Shown piece after piece: positions 1-6,755 of a stretch of 7,304 nt of DNA. Source of the stretch: CAYQCE01 sp964415885 (GTDB lineage: Bacteria; Zixibacteria; MSB-5A5; JAABVY01; JAHJOQ01). Numbering within the stretch: the stretch's first letter is position 1; every line of letters starts with the position of its first letter. The notes below the pieces were generated by a model, which was given only the letters and a program-made list of their open reading frames with translations, was not told the origin of the DNA and made no database searches. The stretch covers positions 1 to 7,304 of the forward strand of contig CAYQCE010000090.1 of NCBI GenBank assembly GCA_964415885.1, written 5' to 3'. The position numbers and the translations under genes were made by a program.

Positions 1-9
1 CGATTTGGC

Positions 10-38
10 TTGACTTTAGCCTCTCAATTCTCGATATT
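10..38 (+). promoter_or_regulatory. possible sigma70-like promoter
   Basis: TTGACT at 10-15 matches the -35 consensus at five of six positions. After a 17-nt spacer, GATATT at 33-38 matches the -10 consensus at four of six. It is the best-spaced pair in the leader and lies upstream of a tight same-strand gene cluster. The match is by eye only, and such pairs arise by chance in AT-rich DNA. Confidence 0.3.
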
Positions 39-174
39 TCGTGCTTATACTGGTGCAGGACGATTTGATCCCACTGTTTAACGCTTTGACATTTACTGAC
101 TTATGGACGAGTACCTGATCTTCAGCTTCAGAACCGTTTCGAAAATCAAAAGACTTATCGTAATCCATAAAAAC

Positions 175-180
175 GAGGTG
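175..180 (+). promoter_or_regulatory. ribosome binding site of the HMG-CoA synthase gene
   Basis: GAGGTG lies 5 nt before the ATG at 186. The same hexamer precedes the second gene (1235-1240) and a longer version precedes the third, so it looks like the standard initiation signal of this genome. It supports 186 as the start of the first gene. Confidence 0.7.
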
Positions 181-185
181 TTTGT

Positions 186-1235
186 ATGGTAGGAATTGTA
201 GGATATGGTGCGAAGATTCCACGCCACCGCATCAAAGTTGAGGAGATCGCAAAAGTATGGGGCGCGGATGCTCCCTCGTACAAGAAGGGTCTCCAGCTCA
301 CCGAGAAGTCGGTGCCGTCCCCGGATGTCGACACTATCACGCTTTCGGTGATGGCGGCTCGGTATGCTCTTAAGCGGGCTGGAATCGACGGCTCCGAAAT
401 CGGATCGGTCTACGTCGGATCGGAATCGCATCCGTATGCGGTTAAGCCGTCCGGCACGATCGTGGCCGAGGCTATCGGCGCGGTGAACGATTGTCATTGT
501 TCCGACTATGAATTTGCCTGCAAGGCCGGATCGGAGGCGATGTTCGTGAATCTCGGTCTGGTCAAGTCAGGATATATCAAGTACGGTCTCGCTATCGGCG
601 GAGACACATCTCAGGGTGCGCCCGGCGATGCTCTCGAATACTCCGCTGCTGCCGGTTCCGCAGCCTTCATCATGGGAACCGGCGACGGTGTTGTCGCCGA
701 GATAGAGCATACTTATTCATTCATGTCTGACACACCGGATTTCTGGCGCAGAGAGCATGAGCACTACCCGCAGCATGGCGGTAGATTCACCGGCGAGCCT
801 GCATATTTCAGGACTGTGCAGGGTGCATCCAGGGCAATCCTGAAGAATTCCGGGATGAAGCCGGAGGATTTCCAGTTTGCTGTTTTCCATCAGCCGAACG
901 GCAAATTCCCGATGAGAGTCGGCAAGATGCTCGGATTCAAAAAAGAGCAGATGGAAACCGGATGGCTGGCTCCCTGGCTCGGCAATACCTACTCTGGCGC
1001 ATCCCCGATGGGCCTGACCGCGATACTCGATACCGCCAAGCCGGGTGACCGGATCTTCATGTGCTCCTATGGTTCCGGTGCCGGTTCGGATGCCTTTATC
1101 TGGAAGGTGACCGACCGCATCAAAGAGGTGCAGGATCTGGTTCCAAAGACCCGTGTCCAGCTCGATGAGCACAAGGTATATGTCGACTATGGCACCTATG
1201 CCAAGTTCCGCAAGAAAATCCTGAAGAACAAGTAG
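186..1235 (+). CDS. mvaS: hydroxymethylglutaryl-CoA synthase, archaeal type
   Basis: This 349-residue thiolase-fold enzyme condenses acetyl-CoA with acetoacetyl-CoA to give HMG-CoA, in the cytoplasm. The catalytic triad of the family is visible: Glu80 in GSESHPYAVKP, the acyl-carrying Cys112 in EFACKAGSEA, and His235 in FHQPNGK. GNTYSGASP at 266-274 and SYGSGAGSDAF at 294-304 are the conserved substrate-site loops near the C-terminus. Length, the FACKAG motif and the C-terminal VDYGTYAKFRKK segment match the archaeal family (about 345-350 residues) rather than the longer eukaryotic enzyme or the Gram-positive MvaS. The start at 186 is supported by GAGGTG 5 nt upstream and by the MVGIVGYGAKIPRHR N-terminus. 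It is followed after 10 nt by its expected partner thiolase. In archaea it serves the mevalonate pathway; here the neighbours point to leucine/isovalerate-type metabolism. A related condensing enzyme with another acyl-CoA substrate is possible. Confidence 0.9.
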   Translation: MVGIVGYGAKIPRHRIKVEEIAKVWGADAPSYKKGLQLTEKSVPSPDVDTITLSVMAARYALKRAGIDGSEIGSVYVGSESHPYAVKPSGTIVAEAIGAVNDCHCSDYEFACKAGSEAMFVNLGLVKSGYIKYGLAIGGDTSQGAPGDALEYSAAAGSAAFIMGTGDGVVAEIEHTYSFMSDTPDFWRREHEHYPQHGGRFTGEPAYFRTVQGASRAILKNSGMKPEDFQFAVFHQPNGKFPMRVGKMLGFKKEQMETGWLAPWLGNTYSGASPMGLTAILDTAKPGDRIFMCSYGSGAGSDAFIWKVTDRIKEVQDLVPKTRVQLDEHKVYVDYGTYAKFRKKILKNK

Positions 1236-1245
1236 AGGTGAAGAT

Positions 1246-2403
1246 ATGAGAGAAGTTGCCATAATCGGCGTCGGCATGAACAAATGGGGAGAGGTCTGGG
1301 AGTCATCGCTTCGCGACATGTATGTCGAAGCTGCTCTCGAGGCTATCAAGGATGCCGGAGTCGATCACCTGGACGGGATGTATGTCGGCAGCATGACGCC
1401 CGGCCTGTTCGTAGGACAGGAGCACCTCGGGTCGCTGCTTGCTGACTATCTCGGAATGAAAGGTCTCCCGTGTACGCGCGTCGAATCGGCGTGTGCATCC
1501 GGTGGAACTGCGCTCAAGAGCGCGTTTTTGGAGGTCGCATCCGGCCACTCGGATATAGTCATAGCCGGCGGTGTCGAAAAGATGACCGACTGCTCAGGCG
1601 ATGACGCAACCTACGCGCTTGCTACCGCAGCCGATCAGGAGTATGAGGTTTTCCACGGTGCCACATTCCCGGGACTGTATGCAATGATGGCTCGCCGCCA
1701 CATGCATGAATACGGCACGACGCGCGAACAGCTCGCGCATGTCTCGGTCAAGAATCACAAGAACGGCGCGAAGAACCCGAAGGCGCAGTACCCGTTTGAG
1801 ATTACGCTCGAGCAGGTGATGAGCTCGGTAATGGTCGCCGATCCGATGAGAGTCCTCGATTGCTCTCCGATCACCGATGGCGCCGCGTGCGTGGTCGTTG
1901 CCGATCTGGAGACTGCTAAAAAGGTCGCGAAGCATACGCCGGTTAAAATCATCGGTTTAGGGCATGCGACCGACAATATCGCACTGCACACTCGCACCTC
2001 GCTGACAAGGCTCGATGCCACAAAGATGGCCGGTGAGAGAGCCTACAAGATGGCCGGCAAGAAGCCGGAGGATATCGATGTCTGCGAGGTACACGACTGT
2101 TTCACAATCGCCGAGATAATGGTCATCGAAGACCTTGGATTCTTCGAGAAGGGCAAGGGTGGTACAGGCGCAGAATCGGGCGAGACCCACATCGGTGGAC
2201 GTATCCCGATAAACTCATCCGGTGGACTGAAGTCGAAAGGTCACCCGGTTGGTGCGACCGGAATCGCTCAGGCAATCGAGATAACAACGCAGCTTCGCGG
2301 TGAAGCTGGCGACAGACAGGTCGAAGGCGCCAAAGTCGGAATGTGCCAGAATATGGGCGGCTCCGGCGGCTCGACAGTAGTTCATATCATGGAGGTGGCA
2401 TAA
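1246..2403 (+). CDS. thiolase (acetyl-CoA acetyltransferase), SCP2/archaeal type
   Basis: This 385-residue thiolase probably interconverts two acetyl-CoA with acetoacetyl-CoA and CoA. The nucleophile Cys83 lies in VESACASGG. His283 in EVHDCF takes the place of the NEAF motif of classical thiolases, and His333 lies in GHPVGATG. The classical C-terminal CxGGG motif is absent; CQNMGGSGG (367-375) stands in its place, as in SCP2-type and archaeal thiolases. GAGGTG at 1235-1240 is the ribosome binding site, beginning at the last base of the previous gene's stop codon. Its stop codon (2401-2403) overlaps the ATG of the DUF35 gene by one base in TAATG, so translation of the two is likely coupled. 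Established archaeal work shows a complex of this thiolase class with HMG-CoA synthase and DUF35, and the gene order here matches. Substrate chain length cannot be read from sequence; acetoacetyl-CoA is inferred from the neighbours. Confidence 0.88.
   Translation: MREVAIIGVGMNKWGEVWESSLRDMYVEAALEAIKDAGVDHLDGMYVGSMTPGLFVGQEHLGSLLADYLGMKGLPCTRVESACASGGTALKSAFLEVASGHSDIVIAGGVEKMTDCSGDDATYALATAADQEYEVFHGATFPGLYAMMARRHMHEYGTTREQLAHVSVKNHKNGAKNPKAQYPFEITLEQVMSSVMVADPMRVLDCSPITDGAACVVVADLETAKKVAKHTPVKIIGLGHATDNIALHTRTSLTRLDATKMAGERAYKMAGKKPEDIDVCEVHDCFTIAEIMVIEDLGFFEKGKGGTGAESGETHIGGRIPINSSGGLKSKGHPVGATGIAQAIEITTQLRGEAGDRQVEGAKVGMCQNMGGSGGSTVVHIMEVA
2391..2398 (+). promoter_or_regulatory. strong ribosome binding site inside the thiolase 3' end
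   Basis: GGAGGTGG sits 4 nt before the ATG at 2403 and also codes for the last residues of the thiolase. It decides the start of the DUF35 gene at 2403 rather than at an in-frame ATG at 2343, which would place 20 unrelated residues, read out of frame from the thiolase gene, on the protein. Confidence 0.75.
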
Positions 2404-2816
2404 TGTTTCCATCCAGACCATGGCGTGAGAACCCACAGAGATATAGATTAGAGGCGCAGAAATGCGAGAAGACGGGAAGCGTCTTTTTCCCGCCGAGACT
2501 CGTTGCGCCGGGTACGCTTGACAATTCCACACTGAAGCCGTACAAGCTGCCCGAGGATGGTGAAGTTTTTACGTTCACCGTCATCGAAGTCCCGCCGAGT
2601 CAATTCAAGGATGAGGCTCCGTATATCGTCAGCATCATCAAGCTCGCAGATGATACAAAAATAATGTGTCAGCTCGCTGACTGTGAGCCGGACGATGTGA
2701 AAATCGGAATGAAGGTGAAACTCGAGTTTCGGAGAGTACAGACTCACGGCGAGCACGGGGTTCTGTCCTATGGTTACAAGGCTGTGCCCGCGCTGCCGGG
2801 CGTTACGACGGTGTAG
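2403..2816 (+). CDS. DUF35 OB-fold protein with degenerate zinc ribbon; probable thiolase/HMG-CoA synthase scaffold
   Basis: This 137-residue protein has the DUF35 layout: a basic N-terminal helix region with RPWRENPQRYRLEAQKC, a rubredoxin-like ribbon region at about 18-40, then an OB-fold at about 50-130. In archaea such proteins bridge thiolase and HMG-CoA synthase and help form the shared CoA-binding channel; they are not enzymes themselves. The family's ribbon normally has two CxxC knuckles. Here only Cys21 remains: Thr24, Ala35 and Thr38 occupy the other three ligand positions (CEKT and APGT). Zinc binding at this site is therefore unlikely, while the FFPPR segment and the OB-fold are intact. 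The start at 2403 is set by the strong ribosome binding site and the TAATG overlap with the thiolase gene. The next gene begins 3 nt after its stop. Confidence 0.85.
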   Translation: MFPSRPWRENPQRYRLEAQKCEKTGSVFFPPRLVAPGTLDNSTLKPYKLPEDGEVFTFTVIEVPPSQFKDEAPYIVSIIKLADDTKIMCQLADCEPDDVKIGMKVKLEFRRVQTHGEHGVLSYGYKAVPALPGVTTV

Positions 2817-2819
2817 CCT

Positions 2820-4427
2820 ATGTATCGCATAGAATCGAAGATTGACACCAATTCGGAGGACTTCAAAAAGAACCGGGAGGGAAACCTCAAGCTGACGTCT
2901 CAGCTCCGCGAACGTCTTGCGGAAGTCAAGAAGGGCGGACCGGAGTATATGGTCGAGCGACATCACGAGCGCGGCAAACTAACCGCAAGAGAGCGGCTCG
3001 ACCTCCTGTTCGACAAGAACACTCCATTCCTCGAGCTGTCTCCGCTCGCCGCGTGGGATCAGTACGAGAACGAGGCCCCCGGCGCCGGCATGGTCACCGG
3101 GATCGGGGTCGTGCACGGCCGCGAGGTGCTTGTGGTCGCGAATGACGCGACCGTCAAGGGTGGAACCTACTTCCCGATGACTATCAAGAAGCACGTCCGA
3201 GCTCAGCAGGTCGCGGAGGAAAACCGGCTGCCGTGCGTCTATCTCGTGGACTCCGGCGGTATATTTCTCCCGCATCAGTCCGGCACTTTTCCGGATCAGG
3301 ATCATTTCGGGCGAATCTTTTATAACCAGGCACGGCTATCGGCGAAGGGGATTCCGCAGATATCGATCGTGATGGGGTCCTGCACCGCAGGTGGGGCGTA
3401 TGTCCCTGCGATGTCGGATGAGGCCGTAATCGTCAAAAAGCAGGGCACGATTTTCATCGGCGGACCTCCACTGGTTAAGGCCGCTACAGGCGAGTCGGTG
3501 ACGGACGAGGAACTCGGCGGTGCGGATGTGCACTGCAGAATCTCCGGCGTTGCCGATCATTTTGCTCAGAATGACAAGCACGCGCTTGCGATCGCGCGGA
3601 ATGTCATCGAGTGCCTCGATCGAGAAAAGAAATTCCCGCTCGACATCGAGACGCCCGAGGATCCGCATTATGATCCGGAAGAGCTGTACGGCATCGTGCC
3701 GACCGATCTGAAGAAGGCCTTCGATGTTCGTGAGGTTATCGCGCGCATCGTGGATGGCTCGCGATTCCAGGAATTCAAGGAGCTTTACGGAGTGACACTC
3801 GTATGCGGGTTCGCTCGCATCATGGGATATCCTGTGGGAATTCTCGCCAACAATGGCGTGCTCTTCTCCGAATCATCCGTCAAAGGCGCACACTTCATCG
3901 AGCTGTGCACGTCGCGCAAGATCCCACTGATCTTCCTGCAGAATATCACAGGCTTCATCGTCGGCAAGCAGTATGAGCACGGCGGAATCGCCAAAGACGG
4001 CGCGAAGCTTGTGCACGCTGTCGCAAATGCCGATGTGCCGAAGTTCACGGTAATAGTCGGAGGTTCATACGGCGCGGGGAACTATGCCATGTGCGGCCGA
4101 GGCTATTTCCCGAGGCTGCTCTGGATGTGGCCGAACTCGAAGATATGTGTGATGGGTGGCGAACAGGCGGCAGATGTGCTCCTTACGGTGAAGATGCGTC
4201 AGCTCAAGAAGAAGGGGATCGAGATGACACCGGGCGAACAGCGTGAATTCAAGCGTCCGGTGCAGGAGAAGTACGAAGCGGAGTCATCGCCGTACTATTC
4301 GACGTCCCGTATCTGGGACGACGGCGTTATCGATGCGCTCGATACGCGAAATCTGCTTGCGCTCGGAATCTCGATGTCGCTCAATCAGCCGATACCGGAT
4401 CAGCGTTACGGCGTATTCAGAATGTAA
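2820..4427 (+). CDS. mccB: methylcrotonyl-CoA carboxylase, carboxyltransferase (beta) subunit
   Basis: This 535-residue subunit transfers carboxyl groups from carboxybiotin to 3-methylcrotonyl-CoA, giving 3-methylglutaconyl-CoA. It has the two crotonase-like halves of acyl-CoA carboxyltransferases. The N-terminal half carries GSCTAGGAYVPAMSDE (186-201) and the C-terminal half GGSYGAGNYAMCGRGY (414-429), the two glycine-rich oxyanion-hole regions. HFGRIFYNQA (162-171), FLQNITGF (372-379) and YEHGGIAKDGAKLV (385-398) favour methylcrotonyl-CoA carboxylase over propionyl- or acetyl-CoA carboxylases, which have a different segment at the NITGF position. Geranyl-CoA carboxylase is a close relative and is the main alternative. 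Length matches the family. The start lies 3 nt after the DUF35 stop with only a weak GGTG at 2810-2813, so translation probably depends on coupling. The hydratase and both biotin subunits follow. Confidence 0.9.
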   Translation: MYRIESKIDTNSEDFKKNREGNLKLTSQLRERLAEVKKGGPEYMVERHHERGKLTARERLDLLFDKNTPFLELSPLAAWDQYENEAPGAGMVTGIGVVHGREVLVVANDATVKGGTYFPMTIKKHVRAQQVAEENRLPCVYLVDSGGIFLPHQSGTFPDQDHFGRIFYNQARLSAKGIPQISIVMGSCTAGGAYVPAMSDEAVIVKKQGTIFIGGPPLVKAATGESVTDEELGGADVHCRISGVADHFAQNDKHALAIARNVIECLDREKKFPLDIETPEDPHYDPEELYGIVPTDLKKAFDVREVIARIVDGSRFQEFKELYGVTLVCGFARIMGYPVGILANNGVLFSESSVKGAHFIELCTSRKIPLIFLQNITGFIVGKQYEHGGIAKDGAKLVHAVANADVPKFTVIVGGSYGAGNYAMCGRGYFPRLLWMWPNSKICVMGGEQAADVLLTVKMRQLKKKGIEMTPGEQREFKRPVQEKYEAESSPYYSTSRIWDDGVIDALDTRNLLALGISMSLNQPIPDQRYGVFRM

Positions 4428-4436
4428 GGGGGATGC

Positions 4437-5222
4437 ATGGCTTACGAGACATTGAGCTACGAGAAGAGCGATAACGTCGGCTGGATAACATTCACGCGAC
4501 CAGAGATCCACAATGCGTTCAACTCGACGATGATCGAAGAGCTTTACGAGCTGTTCGAGAATATCCACAAGGACAAGAAGCTTCGAGTGGTCGTTATAAC
4601 CGGCGAGGGGAAGTCGTTTTGCGCGGGTGCGGATCTTAACTGGATGCGCGCTGTCAAGGATTACAGTTTCGAGAAGAACTTCTCAGAGTCGATGAAACTC
4701 GCCGAGGTGTTCCACCTGATTTATACTTGTCCGAAGCCCGTAATTGGCCGGATTAACGGCGCAGCCATCGGTGGTGGCACGGGATTCGTTGCTGTTACGG
4801 ACATAGCGATCGCCTCCTCGAAAGCTATCTTTTCGTTCTCCGAAGTCAAGATCGGTGTCGTGCCGGCGTGCATATCGCCCTACGTAGTGAAGCGTGTCGG
4901 CGAGGGCCGTGCGCGCGAGTTCTTTCTGACAGGGGAGAGGATGAAAGCCGGGAAGGCGCTCAACGCCGGGCTGGTCAATCAGGTAGTTGAGCCGGAGAAC
5001 CTCGATGATGCTGTCGATGCGATGATCAAGCAGATTGTGTCATCCGGTCCCGAGGCGATCAAATGCTGCAAGACTCTGCTCGGGACTATTGCCGAACAGA
5101 ATATGCAGGATGCGAAAGTGTATACGGCGCGTGTGATCGCTGACCTTCGAAAGTCGGGCGAAGGACAGGAGGGAATGGACGCGTTTCTAAACAAGCGCAA
5201 ACCTAACTGGGTCGAAGAGTAG
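4437..5222 (+). CDS. liuC: methylglutaconyl-CoA hydratase (enoyl-CoA hydratase/isomerase family, LiuC type)
   Basis: This 261-residue crotonase-fold enzyme probably hydrates 3-methylglutaconyl-CoA to HMG-CoA, or dehydrates HMG-CoA in reverse. CAGADLNWM (62-70) and GAAIGGG (108-114) supply the oxyanion-hole backbone. FSFSEVKIGVVPACISPYVV (132-151) is strongly like bacterial LiuC/AtuE proteins. Of the two catalytic glutamates of mammalian enoyl-CoA hydratase, the first is Gly116 and the second is kept as Glu136; from memory this is usual for the LiuC group. It lies between the carboxyltransferase and biotin carboxylase genes, the expected place in leucine-degradation clusters. AGGGGG at 4427-4432 is the ribosome binding site, 4 nt before the ATG; an ATG at 4433 is in another frame. 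A general enoyl-CoA hydratase is the alternative reading if context is ignored. Confidence 0.85.
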   Translation: MAYETLSYEKSDNVGWITFTRPEIHNAFNSTMIEELYELFENIHKDKKLRVVVITGEGKSFCAGADLNWMRAVKDYSFEKNFSESMKLAEVFHLIYTCPKPVIGRINGAAIGGGTGFVAVTDIAIASSKAIFSFSEVKIGVVPACISPYVVKRVGEGRAREFFLTGERMKAGKALNAGLVNQVVEPENLDDAVDAMIKQIVSSGPEAIKCCKTLLGTIAEQNMQDAKVYTARVIADLRKSGEGQEGMDAFLNKRKPNWVEE

Positions 5223-5236
5223 AGTCTGGATATAAT

Positions 5237-6754
5237 ATGAAAAAGCTGTTCAACAAGGTGCTGATTGCTAATCGCGGAGAGATAGCCTGCCGGATTATCC
5301 ACGCCTGCCGGGAGCTTGGAATCAAATCCGTGGTTGTCTGTTCCGAGGCGGACCTGAAAGCTCTGCATGTTCTCGAGGCGGACGAATGGGTGCTGATCGG
5401 ACCGCCGCCGCCGCTCGAGAGCTATCTCGACATCGATAAGATCATAAAGGCCGCGAAAGAGACCAGCTGTGAAGCGGTGCATCCGGGGTATGGGTTTCTT
5501 GCCGAGAACTCCGGATTCGCGAAGCGTGTCGAAGATGAGGGTTTGACCTTCATCGGATCGCACGCCGAGTCTATCAAAGTGATGGGAAACAAGGTGGAGG
5601 CACGTGAGCTGATGATCGAAGCCGGAGTGCCGGTGATTCCCGGAATGAGAGGCGCCGCGACGGATATCGAGCTGTTCAAGAGCGAGGCGGAACGCGTAGG
5701 GTATCCCGTGCTTCTCAAAGCCGCCGCTGGTGGCGGTGGCAAGGGTATGCGCATCGTCTACAAGCCGGATGATCTGAAGGATGCACTCGAAGGCGCACAG
5801 CGCGAGGCAAAGTCGGCGTTTGGCGATGACACCGTTTTCCTCGAGAAGTATGTTGAGAATCCGCGTCATGTGGAGTTTCAGGTGTTCGGCGACAAGCACG
5901 GCAATGCTGTGCATGTATTCGAACGCGAATGCTCGATACAGCGGCGTCATCAGAAGATAATCGAGGAGACGCCATCAGTTGCGGTGACGCCGGAGATACG
6001 CCAAAAGATGGGCGAAGCCGCAGTTAAGGTCGTCAAAGTCGTTGACTATACAAACGCCGGAACGGTCGAGTTTCTGCTCGATCAGCAGGGCAATTTCTTT
6101 TTCCTCGAAATGAATACGCGTATCCAGGTGGAACATCCGGTGACCGAAATGGTGACTGGCGTCGATCTGGTCGCTGAACAGATTCGCGTAGCGGCGGGAG
6201 CCGAGCTGTCTTTCAAGCAGAGTGATCTGCAGCAGAGAGGGCACGCGATAGAGTGCAGGATATATGCAGAGGATGCCGAGAACAACTTCCTTCCGGCAGC
6301 CGGTAAACTTCACTATCTGAAGGAGCCGACCGGACCGGGGATTCGCGTCGATTCCGGTGTCTACTCCGGTTTCGAGGTATCAGTGTACTACGATCCGATT
6401 CTGTCGAAGCTGATTGCCTATGGTGACAGCCGCGAAGCTGCAAGGCACCGTATGCTCAAAGCGCTCGACGAGTATGTCGTGCTCGGAGTGACTACGTCGA
6501 TTGAATTTCTGAAGGATGCGCTTAATCACAAGGAGTTCATCGAAGGGCGTACATATACTAATTTCATTCCCACACATATGCCCGACTGGGAGCCGGATGA
6601 GGACACGCGCGAGAGCCTCTTGCCGTTCATCCTCGGCGGTGGAGCGATATCCGCGCAGACGGCTAAGAGAGTCGTACCGACCGGTGAGGGGACGGCGTTG
6701 ATGCCGACGCCGTGGCAGACTCTCGGCAAATGGGAAATCTCGATGGGGTCATGA
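5237..6754 (+). CDS. accC: biotin carboxylase subunit (probable methylcrotonyl-CoA carboxylase, split alpha subunit)
   Basis: This 505-residue ATP-grasp enzyme uses ATP and bicarbonate to carboxylate biotin on the carrier protein. It shows the N-terminal KVLIANRGEIACRI (7-20), the glycine-rich ATP loop AGGGGKGM (164-171) after Lys161, EKYVENPRHVEFQV (203-216), the ERECSIQRRHQK segment (229-240), Glu278 and Glu291, and the bicarbonate-site EMNTRIQVEH (291-300). Arg370 in GIRVDSG fits the conserved active-site arginine. All expected catalytic positions appear intact. The C-terminal region after about 450 resembles acyl-CoA carboxylase alpha subunits, but the protein ends before a BT or biotin-carrier domain, which the next gene supplies. 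Automatic annotation would probably call it acetyl-CoA carboxylase subunit AccC; its neighbours make a methylcrotonyl-CoA carboxylase role more likely. Its ribosome binding site is weak (GGA at 5228-5230). Confidence 0.9.
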   Translation: MKKLFNKVLIANRGEIACRIIHACRELGIKSVVVCSEADLKALHVLEADEWVLIGPPPPLESYLDIDKIIKAAKETSCEAVHPGYGFLAENSGFAKRVEDEGLTFIGSHAESIKVMGNKVEARELMIEAGVPVIPGMRGAATDIELFKSEAERVGYPVLLKAAAGGGGKGMRIVYKPDDLKDALEGAQREAKSAFGDDTVFLEKYVENPRHVEFQVFGDKHGNAVHVFERECSIQRRHQKIIEETPSVAVTPEIRQKMGEAAVKVVKVVDYTNAGTVEFLLDQQGNFFFLEMNTRIQVEHPVTEMVTGVDLVAEQIRVAAGAELSFKQSDLQQRGHAIECRIYAEDAENNFLPAAGKLHYLKEPTGPGIRVDSGVYSGFEVSVYYDPILSKLIAYGDSREAARHRMLKALDEYVVLGVTTSIEFLKDALNHKEFIEGRTYTNFIPTHMPDWEPDEDTRESLLPFILGGGAISAQTAKRVVPTGEGTALMPTPWQTLGKWEISMGS

Positions 6755-6755
6755 C

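Larger units (their letters stand above)
1..185 (+). other. 5' leader / upstream regulatory region of the operon
   Basis: This stretch is AT-richer than the genes that follow and has no convincing coding region on either strand. It holds a possible sigma70-like promoter at 10-38, an isolated perfect TTGACA at 86-91 without a good -10 partner, an 8-bp palindrome TTTCGAAA at 137-144, and the ribosome binding site at 175-180. If the promoter at 10-38 is real, the mRNA would carry an untranslated leader of roughly 140 nt. No riboswitch fold or transcription-factor site was recognised. The upstream gene lies outside the window. Confidence 0.6.

Noticed and set aside
1..67. Direct repeat CGATTTG at 1-7 and 61-67
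   Set aside because: Seven bases repeated once in AT-rich DNA is expected by chance, and flanking bases do not match.
16..222. Small minus-strand open frame covering the leader
   Set aside because: At 68 codons it runs into the start of the first real gene, has no recognisable motif, and there is no independent sign that it is translated.
717..1349. Open frame of 210 codons on the minus strand
   Set aside because: It is antisense to the catalytic half of HMG-CoA synthase and the start of the thiolase, and shows no recognisable domain.
2343..2402. Upstream in-frame ATG that would extend the DUF35 protein by 20 residues
   Set aside because: The extension is the thiolase C-terminal coding region read in another frame; the ATG at 2403 has a strong ribosome binding site and gives the expected family N-terminus.
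5231..5236. TATAAT directly before the biotin carboxylase start codon, as a possible internal promoter
   Set aside because: No -35-like sequence lies at the right distance (TGGGTC at 5208-5213), and transcription would start inside the coding region after the ATG.
4979..5950. Long open frame (323 codons) on the minus strand
   Set aside because: It lies opposite the hydratase 3' end and the biotin carboxylase ATP-grasp region, both strongly conserved. Its product shows no recognisable motif and looks like the by-product of codon bias on the coding strand.
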